64,000 bases of DNA from Oscillospiraceae bacterium (GTDB taxonomy: Bacteria > Bacillota > Clostridia > Oscillospirales > Ruminococcaceae): contig JAHYZA010000006.1 in assembly GCA_019424695.1 (NCBI GenBank), forward strand, positions 1 through 64,000, given 5' to 3'. Under the pieces are notes generated by a model. It ran no database searches and was not told where the DNA came from. It saw only the letters and a program-made list of their open reading frames with translations. Positions 1 through 8,370 of the stretch are shown here, one piece after another (positions within the stretch are counted from its first letter, which is position 1; each line of letters starts with the position of its first letter). The translations under genes were made by a program, and so were the position numbers.

Positions 1-13
1 GGACAGCTTGAAT

Positions 14-42
14 ATAATACCACCGGAAAACTACTTTGTCAA
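14..42 (-). promoter_or_regulatory. Sigma-A-type promoter reading out of the left edge
   Basis: On the minus strand TTGACA (37-42) is separated by 17 bases from TATTAT (14-19). It would drive a gene lying beyond the left edge of the window. No coding sequence between 1 and 196 is convincing. Confidence 0.6.
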
Positions 43-196
43 CACCTTTTTTCAGATTTTTTGACAAATTTCAAAAGATTCCTTGCAGAGGACGATATAT
101 CGTCGTTTCTCTCGATGGTAGGCGTATCATACCACATCCTTATGTTTTCTGTCAATACGGACTTCTCACTTTTGGTAACACGCACAATCCGCAAAG

Positions 197-240
197 AAAA
201 AAGCGTGCACTTTGACGAAGGTAGGTCCTTCCTGCACGCT
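197..240 (-). terminator. Intrinsic terminator of the spoIIA operon
   Basis: Minus-strand hairpin with AGCGTGCA/TGCACGCT arms (202-209 and 233-240), followed by a run of T. It lies just past the sigF stop. Confidence 0.85.
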
Positions 241-251
241 GATTTGTTCCC

Positions 252-950
252 TTATAACGCCGGGAGGCTTTCCCCCAGCAGTTCTGCCCGCATCCATTTG
301 AGGACCTTTCGTTCCCGCCGGGAAACCTGTACCTGTGTTGTACCAAGCACTTTGGCTGTCTCGCTTTGGGTACGACCACCAAAAAAACGCAGCCGAATCA
401 TCTGCCGATCCTCCGGCGACAACTTGTCCATCACTTCTGCCAGGCCGATCCGATCCGAAAGGCTCTCCTCCGGGGAATCCACCGGCACATCCCATTCCCG
501 CTGTCCATCCTCCTCGTCGGTGGGCGTCAGTGAGATAGCGGGCAGCGAAGCACGAATCGCCAGCGCGATCTGTTCCGGTGTAGTCTGTAAAGTTTCCGCC
601 AGTTGGGTCACACCCGGTTCCTGCCCGGTCTTTTTCAGGCAGCGTTCCCGTTCGGCGTTGATCTTCAGGCTCAGCTCTTTCAGGGAGCGGCTGACTTTGA
701 CCGTGCCTCCATCCCGGAACAGCTTTTTGATTTCTCCCAGAATGACCGGCACCGCATAGGTAGAAAAGCAGACGCCCCGCCCGGTATCAAACCCATCGCA
801 GGCTTTCACCAATCCCAGACAACCGGCGGCATACAGTTCCTCATATTCAATGCCCCGGCCTTTAAAGCGTCCGGCACAGGCATGGACCAGCCCCAGGTTC
901 TTCTCAATAAACTCCGCGCGCGGCAGAAGCTCAATGCTTTGTGCGGGCAT
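252..950 (-). CDS. sigF: RNA polymerase sporulation sigma factor SigF
   Basis: Forespore-specific sigma factor of the sigma-70 family, 232 residues. Region 2 lies in the first ~90 residues (EELYAAGCLGLVKACDGF, FSTYAVPVILGEI) and the region 4 helix-turn-helix near the C terminus (SETAKVLGTTQVQVSRRE). It is the last gene of the spoIIAA-spoIIAB-sigF operon, the arrangement conserved in endospore formers, where SpoIIAB holds it inactive until SpoIIAA releases it after septation. I chose the ATG at 950 because GGGGGA precedes it at good spacing. An in-frame upstream ATG at 989 would overlap the end of spoIIAB and lacks a site. SigF is favoured over SigG by the operon context. Confidence 0.93.
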   Translation of the reverse strand: MPAQSIELLPRAEFIEKNLGLVHACAGRFKGRGIEYEELYAAGCLGLVKACDGFDTGRGVCFSTYAVPVILGEIKKLFRDGGTVKVSRSLKELSLKINAERERCLKKTGQEPGVTQLAETLQTTPEQIALAIRASLPAISLTPTDEEDGQREWDVPVDSPEESLSDRIGLAEVMDKLSPEDRQMIRLRFFGGRTQSETAKVLGTTQVQVSRRERKVLKWMRAELLGESLPAL

Positions 951-981
951 AGTGGTTCCCCCTTTACTGTATATGTAAGGG

Positions 982-1416
982 TCACTCACGCGCTTCCAGC
1001 CGTTTGGTCAGTGTGACCCGGGTCCCCTTGCCCGGCGTGGAGGACACCCGCACCTTATCCATAAAACTCTGCATCACGGCGAACCCCAGACCCGCCCGCT
1101 CCGAAGGGTCCCCGGTGGTGTACATCGGCTCCATCGCCTTGGGCACGTCATCGATGCCAACACCGCGGTCGCTGATCGTAATGCGGACGAGGCCGCCTTC
1201 GTACAGTCCCGCCGTCATTGTGATGGGGCCGATGGCATCCGGATAGGCGTGCACGATGCAGTTGGTGACCGCTTCGGACACCGCCGTTTTCAAATCCGCC
1301 AGCTGCGGCACCGTGGGGTCCAGCTGCACCAGAAAGGCCGCCAGCGCCGCACGGGCGAAGCCTTCATTGACAGAGCGGCTTGCAAATGTGATCTTTACCT
1401 GATTGAGCATTTTCAT
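982..1416 (-). CDS. spoIIAB: Anti-sigma F factor / serine kinase SpoIIAB
   Basis: GHKL-fold protein kinase of 144 residues that binds and inhibits SigF and phosphorylates SpoIIAA. Visible ATP-binding boxes are the N box EAVTNCIVHAYP (about residues 48-59), the G1 box DRGVGI and the G2-like box GLGF, in the expected order. Length matches the family. An AAGGGGA ribosome site precedes the ATG. The gene starts 12 bases after spoIIAA and is followed closely by sigF, so the three are cotranscribed. Confidence 0.94.
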   Translation of the reverse strand: MKMLNQVKITFASRSVNEGFARAALAAFLVQLDPTVPQLADLKTAVSEAVTNCIVHAYPDAIGPITMTAGLYEGGLVRITISDRGVGIDDVPKAMEPMYTTGDPSERAGLGFAVMQSFMDKVRVSSTPGKGTRVTLTKRLEARE

Positions 1417-1428
1417 GGCTATTTCCCC

Positions 1429-1725
1429 TTAGGCATATGTAATACGGGCCAGATCCAGCATCCGGCGCACCGCGGGCGGCGGATTTTGCACCGTCAGACG
1501 GCCACCCAGCGATGCAATATGCCGGTCCCGCCCCAGAATAAGGCCCACGCCGGATGAATCCATAAAGGTGACGCCGGAAAAATCCAGGGTCAGCAGTTCG
1601 GGCAGACGATCATCCACCTGGGCGTCGATCTCCCGCCGAAGGGATTGCGCAGCATGGTGGTCGATCTCCCCGCTGAGATAGGCTGCCAGGGTGCCACTGC
1701 CCGGCACAAAACACACCTTTGCCAT
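1429..1725 (-). CDS. spoIIAA: Anti-anti-sigma factor SpoIIAA
   Basis: STAS-domain protein of 98 residues that, when dephosphorylated, binds SpoIIAB and frees SigF. The central motif DFSGVTFMDSSGVGLILG holds the serine normally phosphorylated by SpoIIAB, and the N-terminal strand LSGEIDHHAAQ is typical. The ATG at 1725 follows AGAGGA; a longer in-frame reading upstream has no ribosome site and would run through the preceding terminator. First gene of the spoIIA operon. I could not confirm a SigH-type promoter in the ~70 bases upstream. Confidence 0.93.
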   Translation of the reverse strand: MAKVCFVPGSGTLAAYLSGEIDHHAAQSLRREIDAQVDDRLPELLTLDFSGVTFMDSSGVGLILGRDRHIASLGGRLTVQNPPPAVRRMLDLARITYA

Positions 1726-1794
1726 AAGGTCGTCCTCTTTTCGTTTACGGATTGGGCGGCACCGGAAAGCGCCGTTGCCTGCAGGCAGACATAC

Positions 1795-1825
1795 AAAAAA
1801 GCCTGTACCTTTACGATACAGGCTT
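1795..1825 (-). terminator. Intrinsic terminator after folC
   Basis: Minus-strand hairpin AAGCCTGTA/TACAGGCTT with a 9-base loop, followed by T6. It separates the vanZ-like/folC unit from the spoIIA operon. Confidence 0.88.
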
Positions 1826-1862
1826 TGCAGCAAATATTTTGTTGGAACGGGGCGACCGCGGA

Positions 1863-3161
1863 TTATTTTTCCGCTTCCTTCAGCAGCCAGGGACGCGCTT
1901 CCGCCGCCAGATACAGCGAACCGCAGACTACAACACCGGCCAGGTTATGGTCCTCGGCATAGCGCACAGCCGCACGCAGTGCTTCAGGCACGCTGCCGGC
2001 GGCTTCCGCGTCGGTATGGAACCGTGCTTCACGCTGCAGATCCTCAGCACTGAGGGCACGGGGACAGTTGGGCGTAACGGTATAGACCTTGGCAAAGCAG
2101 GGAGACAGGATCTCCAGCATCTTTTTATAGTCCTTATCGGCCAGCATCCCCAGTACGCCCACAAGATTCTCTTCGTACTTAGCTTTCTGCAGCGTTTCCG
2201 CCAGGGCACGGGCACCATCGGGATTATGGCAACCGTCCAGCAGCAACAGCGGATGACGGCGCAGCACCTCGATGCGGGCAGGCATCCGGGCCGCAGCCAG
2301 GCCCTGCAGAATGGCATCATCGGAAATTTCATACCCGTATTCCCGCCACAGCGCCAGGGCGATTTCCACCGCCATGGCGGCGTGATTGGCCTGATGCGCC
2401 CCAGGGAATCCCAGCGCCGCTTCGTATCCGCCGTAATCAATGCGGTTTTCCAGGGTCTTACCGGGCAGCTGACGAATATCCTCCAGCTCCGGCGTGATAA
2501 TACTGGTATGCGCTTCGGCGGCCGCCGTCAGAATGGGCCCCATCGCCTCGGCCGGCTGGTCGGGATAGCACACCACGGCGCAGCCTTCCTTGATGATGCC
2601 GGCTTTTTCGGCGGCGATCTTGTCCAGCGTATCGCCCAGCAGCTCCATATGGTCATAGCCGATCTTGGTGATGGCCGCCACCAGCGTGTGCGGCACCACA
2701 TTGGTGGCATCGAACCGGCCGCCCAGGCCCGTTTCCAGCACCACAAGGTCGCACTTTTCGCGGGCAAACCACAGCAGCGCCAGCGCCGTGACTGCCTCAA
2801 ACTGCACGGGGGCCTCTCCCCCCTCCTGCCTGATAGCGTCCATGGCCTCCAACACTTTCTGGGTCAGGGAAGCCAGCGTGCGGGGCGGGATCATCTCGCC
2901 GTCGATCTGGAAACGCTCCCGGAAGTCCACCACATAAGGGCTGATGGTCAGCCCCGTTTTATACCCGGCCGCCGTCAGGATCGACGCCGTCATGGCCGCC
3001 AGGCTCCCTTTCCCGTTGGTACCTGCGATATGCACGCATTGCAGATCCTTTTCAGGGTTTCCCAGATGATCCAAAAGATTTCTCATCCGTTCCAGTCCCG
3101 GTTTGCCGCTGCCCAGACGCGGCAGCCCATGCAGCGCTTCCATTGCTTGTTGGGTCGTCAT
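1863..3161 (-). CDS. folC: Folylpolyglutamate synthase / dihydrofolate synthase
   Basis: Mur-ligase-family enzyme (432 residues) that adds glutamate to dihydropteroate and to tetrahydrofolates in an ATP-dependent reaction in the cytosol. The P-loop HIAGTNGKGSLAAM lies near residue 45. The Mur-ligase central region and the C-terminal LLDGCHNPDGARAL motif are present, and length is normal. The start at 3161 is set by AGGAGGAACAGGTGG just upstream; the ATG overlaps the stop of the VanZ-like gene (ATGA), so translation is probably coupled. Confidence 0.94.
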   Translation of the reverse strand: MTTQQAMEALHGLPRLGSGKPGLERMRNLLDHLGNPEKDLQCVHIAGTNGKGSLAAMTASILTAAGYKTGLTISPYVVDFRERFQIDGEMIPPRTLASLTQKVLEAMDAIRQEGGEAPVQFEAVTALALLWFAREKCDLVVLETGLGGRFDATNVVPHTLVAAITKIGYDHMELLGDTLDKIAAEKAGIIKEGCAVVCYPDQPAEAMGPILTAAAEAHTSIITPELEDIRQLPGKTLENRIDYGGYEAALGFPGAHQANHAAMAVEIALALWREYGYEISDDAILQGLAAARMPARIEVLRRHPLLLLDGCHNPDGARALAETLQKAKYEENLVGVLGMLADKDYKKMLEILSPCFAKVYTVTPNCPRALSAEDLQREARFHTDAEAAGSVPEALRAAVRYAEDHNLAGVVVCGSLYLAAEARPWLLKEAEK

Positions 3162-3811
3162 TCCACCTGTTCCTCCTCGTCTTCCTCCCATTGGGTTTCC
3201 GGCGCTTCGGTGTGCCCCAGCTGGGCCTCATGCGCACGGTGAGCCGCACGTTTCGCCAGCCGTTCATGTTCCTGTTCCTGCTGGGCGCGGCGCAGCTGCT
3301 CCCGTTCCTCCCGCAGCGCGCGGTTTTCCCGTTTGATACGGGCAAAAGCCATCACCGCCCGGACGATGAGCAAAATAATCAGCGCCACCAGCAGGCCCGC
3401 CACAACCCCCAGCATATCGATCCAGACGTCGGTGACCATGGAGGTGCGGTTGGGAATGAACAGCTGGAGGGTTTCATCCATCAGTGCCGTGCTCATACCG
3501 ATCAGCAGCGGCCAGCTCATGTGCCGCACAAAGTGGGCCGTATACACCCGCAGGCAGAGCATCAGCAGAAAGCCTTCCATGGAAAATTCCAGGAAGTGCG
3601 CGATCTTGCGGATCACGTGTTCCGACAGCGGGCCGAGATGTACCCGCCCCAGAATCTGATTTACTTCCAGCATGGCTGCCTGGCTGCGCAGCGAAGACTC
3701 CGCCCCCGTCTGCAGCGAATTGCGGAAAATATAGGCAATACAGGCCAGCAGCGCAAACGTAAAGATGACCCGAAAAGCGATCAGCCACGGACTTGTTTTT
3801 TGTGTTTGCAT
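3158..3811 (-). CDS. VanZ-like family membrane protein
   Basis: Integral membrane protein of 217 residues with four predicted hydrophobic segments and a long charged C-terminal cytoplasmic tail (about residues 155-217, rich in Arg/Glu/Gln). Family marks are RKIAHFLEFSMEGFLL and the later DETLQLFIPNRTSMVTDVW / DMLGVVAG stretch, both typical of VanZ-like proteins. VanZ itself gives low-level teicoplanin resistance, but most members have no proven role. AAAAGGAG precedes the ATG. Cotranscribed and translationally coupled with folC. Function here is unknown. Confidence 0.82.
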   Translation of the reverse strand: MQTQKTSPWLIAFRVIFTFALLACIAYIFRNSLQTGAESSLRSQAAMLEVNQILGRVHLGPLSEHVIRKIAHFLEFSMEGFLLMLCLRVYTAHFVRHMSWPLLIGMSTALMDETLQLFIPNRTSMVTDVWIDMLGVVAGLLVALIILLIVRAVMAFARIKRENRALREEREQLRRAQQEQEHERLAKRAAHRAHEAQLGHTEAPETQWEEDEEEQVE

Positions 3812-3858
3812 AATTCTCCTTTTTATAGATACAGCAGAATACTCCTCTGTAACTGGAT

Positions 3859-3887
3859 ATTATAGCATTCCTCCGCCGCTACGGCAA
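3859..3887 (-). promoter_or_regulatory. Promoter of the vanZ-like/folC unit
   Basis: Minus-strand TTGCCG (3882-3887), 17-base spacer, TATAAT (3859-3864). Confidence 0.65.
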
Positions 3888-3940
3888 GCCACCCCGCCGA
3901 AAAACTGCATTTCACCGCCGGGGGCTACGGGATTTTTTAC

Positions 3941-3969
3941 TTGACAACCGGGAATAGGTGCTGTAGGAT
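3941..3969 (+). promoter_or_regulatory. Promoter of the T-box/valS transcript
   Basis: TTGACA (3941-3946), 17-base spacer, TAGGAT (3964-3969), immediately before the T-box leader. Confidence 0.72.
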
Positions 3970-3975
3970 ACATAT

Positions 3976-4250
3976 TATATAAATGCGATGAGAAAGAGTG
4001 CGCTTTGCTCCGCTTTTGCAGAGAGCCGGCGTCGGGTGTAAGTCCGGCAAAGCAGACAAGGCAGCTGTCACTTTTGAGCAGGCACGGTGAACCGACAGGC
4101 TAGCTGTGCACGGGTTTGCCCCCGTTATCCGGGCAGGCAGAGGGGGTTCTCTGCCGCAAAGCGGCCTTTGCAAAAAGGCAACTTGGGTGGTACCGCGACC
4201 TGAAACCTACTTCAGGCCGTCCCATGATCGTTCATGGGGCGGCCTTTTTT
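3976..4250 (+). promoter_or_regulatory. T-box riboswitch, valine specifier
   Basis: tRNA-sensing leader. Stem I carries the AGAGAGCCGG / AGTCCGGC pairing (about 4020-4048), and the candidate specifier is GTC (4067-4069), a valine codon, followed by the usual A and TTTTGAG. The conserved T-box TGGGTGGTACCGCG (4184-4197) forms the antiterminator. The competing terminator is a strong GC hairpin at 4215-4244 followed by T6. Uncharged tRNA-Val should prevent termination and turn on valS. Confidence 0.93.
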
Positions 4251-4295
4251 CTTTGCAAAAAGCAGCCCCGCAACACAGACCAGGAGGTTATCTTT

Positions 4296-7004
4296 ATGCC
4301 GAAAGAACTCGCCAAACAGTATGCGCCCCAAGGCGCCGAAGATCGCATCTATCAGAACTGGTGCGACAAAGGGTATTTCCATACCCAGATCGACCGCAGC
4401 AAGAAGCCGTTCACCATCGTGATGCCGCCGCCCAACGTTACCGGTCAGCTGCACATGGGCCATGCCATGGACGAGACCTGGCAGGATATCCTGACCCGCT
4501 ACAAGCGGATGCAGGGTTATGCCGCCCTGTGGGTGCCGGGCACCGACCACGCTTCCATCGCCACCGAGGCCAAGGTCGTGGCCAAGATGCGCGAAGAGGG
4601 CCTGACCAAGGAGATGGTGGGCCGCGACGGTTTTCTGGAGCGCGCCTGGGACTGGAAGAACACCTACGGCAACCGCATCGTCAGCCAGCTGAAAAAACTG
4701 GGCTGCTCCTGCGACTGGCAGCGGGAACGCTTCACCATGGATGAGGGCTGCTCCAACGCTGTGAAGGAAGTGTTTGTCCGCCTGTATGACAAGGGCCTGA
4801 TTTACCGCGGCAACCGCATGGTGAACTGGTGCCCCCACTGCAACACTTCGATTTCCGACGCCGAGGTGGAATACGAGGCCAAGGAAGGCAGCTTCTGGCA
4901 TCTGCTGTATAAGGTAAAGGAGACCGGTGAAACGCTGGAGCTGGCCACCACCCGTCCCGAGACGATGCTGGGCGACACCGCCGTGGCCATCAACGCCGAG
5001 GACCCGCGCTACGCCCATCTGCACGGCTGCCACGTGATCCTGCCGCTGCTGGGCCGGGAAATTCCCATCGTCTGCGACGAGCACGCCGACATGGAGAAAG
5101 GCACCGGCGTGGTAAAGATCACCCCCGCCCACGACCCCAACGACTTTGAGGTGGGCAAACGCCACAACCTGCCCATGATCCGTGTGCTGACCTACGACGG
5201 CCACATGACCGGTACCGCCGACAAAGCCGCCGCGGATGCCGAAAAGGCCGCCGGACGGGCTGCCGCCGATGAGCCCGATGTGCTGGACTGCGGCAAATAC
5301 GCCGGCATGACCGCCATGGAGGCCCGCAAGGCCATTCTGGCCGATCTGGAAGCCTGCGGCGCCCTGAAAGAGACCGAGAGCATCACCCACGACGTGGGCA
5401 CCTGCTACCGCTGCCACTCGGTCATCGAGCCCATGGTGTCCAAGCAGTGGTTCGTCAAGATGGAGCCGCTGGCCGGCCCTGCCATCGAAGCCGTGGAAAA
5501 GGGCGACATCAAGTTTGTGCCCGAGCGCTTCACCAAGAACTATATCAACTGGATGAAGGGCGGCCGTGACTGGTGCATCAGCCGTCAGCTGTGGTGGGGC
5601 CATCAGATCCCCGCCTGGTACTGCGACGACTGTGGCGAGACGGTGGTCGCCAAAGAGGCGCCGTCCGTCTGCCCCAAGTGCGGCAGCACCCACCTGACCC
5701 AGGACCCCGATACGCTGGACACCTGGTTCAGCTCCGCCCTGTGGCCCTTCTCCACCCTGGGCTGGCCCAACGAGAACGCCGAGGATTACAACTATTTCTA
5801 TCCCACCAACACCCTGGTCACCGGCTACGATATCATCGGTTTCTGGGTTTCCCGCATGATCTTCTCGGGCCTGGCCTACACCGGCAAAGCCCCCTTTGAC
5901 ACGGTGCTGATCCACGGCATCGTCCGTGACAGCCAGGGCCGCAAGATGTCCAAGAGCCTAGGCAACGGCATCGACCCGCTGGAAGTCATCGACCAGTACG
6001 GTGCCGACGCCCTGCGCATGATGCTGATCGTTGGCTCCACCGCCGGCAACGATATGCGCTACAGCGACGAAAAGGTTACCGCCAGCCGCAACTTTGCCAA
6101 CAAGCTGTGGAACGCCGCCCGCTTTGTGCTGATGAACCTGCCGGAGGATTTCCGGCCCGGTATGCCGGAAGAATCCCTGCTGGACATGAGCGACAAATGG
6201 GTGCTTTCGGAACTGGCCAAGGTAGCCGCCGAAGCCACCGCCAACCTGGATAAGTACGAACTGGGTCTGGCCGCCGAAAAGGTGGAGAACTTCATCTGGG
6301 AAGTCTACTGCGACTGGTATATCGAGATTTGCAAGTCCCGCCTGAACAGCGAGGATGCCGTCCAGGCCGACACCGCCCGCAAAGTGCTGGTCTATGTGCT
6401 GGACAAGGCCCTGAAATTGCTGCATCCTTTCATGCCCTTCATCACCGAGGAAATTTACCAGGCCCTGCCCGGCAGCGGTGAGACCATCATGCTGGAGACC
6501 TGGCCCGGCAATCTGGCTATGCCGGTCTGGGAGGATGAATGTGCCGACTTTGAGAAGCTGATGGACTACATCAAAGCCGTGCGTGCCATGCGCAGCGAGA
6601 TGAACGTCCACCCCGCCAAAAAGACGACGATGGTCATTGAGACCGCCTCTCCCGCCGCCTTTGAGAAAGGCAGCGCCTATCTGGCCCGCTTCGCCTTTGC
6701 CACCGACGTGACGGTGACCGCCAAGTACGAAGGTTCCACCGAGGGCATGGTGACGGTAGCCACCCCCGCCGCCAAGGGCTTCATCCCGATGATGGAGCTG
6801 ATCGACCGGGAGAAGGAACTGGCCCGTCTGAACAAAGAGCTGGCCAAGGCCGAAAAAGAGATGGGCATGTTCCAGAATCAGCTGAACAATCCCAAGTTCG
6901 TGGAGAAGGCCCCCGCCAAGCTGGTGGAGGAGACCCGCGCCAAGCTGACCGCCGCCCAGGAAAAAGCCGCCAAGATCCAGGAATCCATCCAGGCGCTGGG
7001 CTGA
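4296..7004 (+). CDS. valS: Valine--tRNA ligase
   Basis: Class I aminoacyl-tRNA synthetase (902 residues) that charges tRNA-Val and edits mischarged threonine. PPPNVTGQLHMGHAMD near residue 45 contains the HIGH-type motif and GRKMSKSLGNG the KMSKS loop. The CP1 editing domain lies between them, with CDDC and CPKC knuckles at about residues 440-465. The C-terminal ~65 residues form the usual coiled-coil arm (EKELARLNKELAKAEKEM). The ATG at 4296 follows AGGAGG; the reading frame extends upstream but only through the T-box. Regulated by that T-box. Confidence 0.97.
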   Translation: MPKELAKQYAPQGAEDRIYQNWCDKGYFHTQIDRSKKPFTIVMPPPNVTGQLHMGHAMDETWQDILTRYKRMQGYAALWVPGTDHASIATEAKVVAKMREEGLTKEMVGRDGFLERAWDWKNTYGNRIVSQLKKLGCSCDWQRERFTMDEGCSNAVKEVFVRLYDKGLIYRGNRMVNWCPHCNTSISDAEVEYEAKEGSFWHLLYKVKETGETLELATTRPETMLGDTAVAINAEDPRYAHLHGCHVILPLLGREIPIVCDEHADMEKGTGVVKITPAHDPNDFEVGKRHNLPMIRVLTYDGHMTGTADKAAADAEKAAGRAAADEPDVLDCGKYAGMTAMEARKAILADLEACGALKETESITHDVGTCYRCHSVIEPMVSKQWFVKMEPLAGPAIEAVEKGDIKFVPERFTKNYINWMKGGRDWCISRQLWWGHQIPAWYCDDCGETVVAKEAPSVCPKCGSTHLTQDPDTLDTWFSSALWPFSTLGWPNENAEDYNYFYPTNTLVTGYDIIGFWVSRMIFSGLAYTGKAPFDTVLIHGIVRDSQGRKMSKSLGNGIDPLEVIDQYGADALRMMLIVGSTAGNDMRYSDEKVTASRNFANKLWNAARFVLMNLPEDFRPGMPEESLLDMSDKWVLSELAKVAAEATANLDKYELGLAAEKVENFIWEVYCDWYIEICKSRLNSEDAVQADTARKVLVYVLDKALKLLHPFMPFITEEIYQALPGSGETIMLETWPGNLAMPVWEDECADFEKLMDYIKAVRAMRSEMNVHPAKKTTMVIETASPAAFEKGSAYLARFAFATDVTVTAKYEGSTEGMVTVATPAAKGFIPMMELIDREKELARLNKELAKAEKEMGMFQNQLNNPKFVEKAPAKLVEETRAKLTAAQEKAAKIQESIQALG

Positions 7005-7033
7005 CCCGCCATTTTGCAAAGGAGCGATAGACT

Positions 7034-7618
7034 ATGGAAGCAGGTATCACACGGGAACACGCCTGGGCCCTGCTGCGGGAATACAACCAGGAGCCCTTTC
7101 ACCTGCAGCACGCCCTGACGGTGGAAGCCGTCATGCGGTGGTTTGCAAACGAGCTGGGCTATGGTGCCGACGCCGATTTCTGGGCGCTGTGCGGTCTTTT
7201 GCACGATGTGGATTTTGAGCGGTTTCCTGAGCAGCACTGCACAAAAGCTGCCGAGATCCTGCCCGCCGCCGGTGCCGGCGAGGCGCTGACCCATGCGGTG
7301 TGCAGCCACGGGTACGGCCTGTGCAGCGAGGTCAAGCCGGAGCATGAGATGGAGAAAGTCTTGTTTGCCACCGACGAGCTTACCGGCCTGATCGGTGCCG
7401 CCGCCAAGATGCGTCCCAGCAAGAGCTGCACCGACATGGAGCTGTCCAGCCTGAAGAAGAAGTTCAAGGACAAGAAGTTTGCCGCCGGTTGCTCCCGGGA
7501 TGTGATCCGCCAGGGCGCCGAGATGCTGGGCTGGGAGCTGGACACGCTGCTGGACAAAACCTTGCAGGCCATGCGCGCCAGTGAGGCCGAGATCCAGGCC
7601 GCCATGCAGACCCTGTAA
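7034..7618 (+). CDS. HD-domain protein
   Basis: Small (194-residue) cytosolic protein of the HD metal-dependent phosphohydrolase superfamily. The motifs in order are HALTVE (near residue 25), the LLHDVDFERFP HD pair (near 57), CSHGYG (near 97) and TDELTGLI (near 117), so the metal-ligand set appears intact. Substrate is unknown; relatives are often named predicted hydrolases. It starts 29 bases after valS behind AAAGGAG, so it probably shares the T-box-controlled transcript. Confidence 0.8.
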   Translation: MEAGITREHAWALLREYNQEPFHLQHALTVEAVMRWFANELGYGADADFWALCGLLHDVDFERFPEQHCTKAAEILPAAGAGEALTHAVCSHGYGLCSEVKPEHEMEKVLFATDELTGLIGAAAKMRPSKSCTDMELSSLKKKFKDKKFAAGCSRDVIRQGAEMLGWELDTLLDKTLQAMRASEAEIQAAMQTL

Positions 7619-7644
7619 AACACCGCCGCTTATTCCAATCCGTA

Positions 7645-7691
7645 AAAAACACGGGATGGTTTTCCCCTTTGGGGAGAGCCATCCCGTGTTT
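7645..7691. terminator. Bidirectional terminator between convergent genes
   Basis: Hairpin with ACACGGGATGG / CCATCCCGTGT arms, A-rich on the left and T-rich on the right, serving both the HD-domain gene and the convergent XRE gene. Confidence 0.82.
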
Positions 7692-7695
7692 GTTT

Positions 7696-8196
7696 TTACT
7701 TTCGCCTGCAAAAAAAGTGTTGTTTGGCAGCCCGAATTCCGGGGCCGAAACGGCTGGTCATCAGCACACCCAGCAACAGCAGCCCCAGCGCCGCACCCTG
7801 CCCGAAACCCGCCAGCCAGCTGCAGAAGGGGCTTTCCCATTCCATGTATTGCAAAAAGGCCGAAAGCGCCAGTACCGCCGTCCCAAAACACAGCAAACGG
7901 TTCAGGCGCCTGGCCATCGCCTGCTTTTCCTGCTCCGTATAGTCTGCAATTTTCTCCACGGTTTTTTCTTCCGGGGACGGCGCCCCTTTCCTCTCCCCGT
8001 CCAGCAGTTCATCCACCGTAACGCCGTACAGTTCCCCCAGCTCGATAAGCAGGGCGAAATCCGGCATGGTACGCCCGGTCTCCCAACGGCTGACGGTGCG
8101 GTGATTCACCCCCAGCCGCTCCGCCAGCTGCTCCTGGGTCATCCTTTTTTCTACGCGCAGCGTTTTCAAAAAGCCCCCGATTTTTTCCTGATTCAT
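7696..8196 (-). CDS. XRE-family transcriptional regulator with membrane-anchored C terminus
   Basis: 166 residues. The N-terminal Cro/CI-type helix-turn-helix (about residues 4-60; RMTQEQLAERLGVNHRTVSR) is followed by a linker and two hydrophobic segments (about residues 102-120 and 135-155), giving a membrane-tethered regulator layout common in Firmicutes. The ATG at 8196 is preceded by GGGAGG; an in-frame start ten codons upstream has no site. Target unknown; it is a single-gene unit between two terminators. Confidence 0.83.
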   Translation of the reverse strand: MNQEKIGGFLKTLRVEKRMTQEQLAERLGVNHRTVSRWETGRTMPDFALLIELGELYGVTVDELLDGERKGAPSPEEKTVEKIADYTEQEKQAMARRLNRLLCFGTAVLALSAFLQYMEWESPFCSWLAGFGQGAALGLLLLGVLMTSRFGPGIRAAKQHFFCRRK

Positions 8197-8285
8197 TGCA
8201 TCAACCTCCCTTTTTTTCTTTTTCATCCTACCACAGTGAGCTTCCCGCCACCAGGACAGAGAGTGAGAATCCCGCTGTCACGCGC

Positions 8286-8319
8286 AAAAAAGACCCCCGC
8301 ACCTTACGGCACGGGGGTC
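8286..8319 (-). terminator. Terminator of the lectin/histone-like gene
   Basis: Minus-strand hairpin GACCCCCG / CGGGGGTC followed by T6. Confidence 0.87.
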
Positions 8320-8370
8320 CACTCGTTCCAACACAAAAATGCAAAGGGGCAAATCGCTGCAAAGTCCCAA

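Noticed and set aside
252..989. sigF starting at the ATG at 989
   Set aside because: This start overlaps spoIIAB and has no ribosome site, whereas the in-frame ATG at 950 follows GGGGGA.
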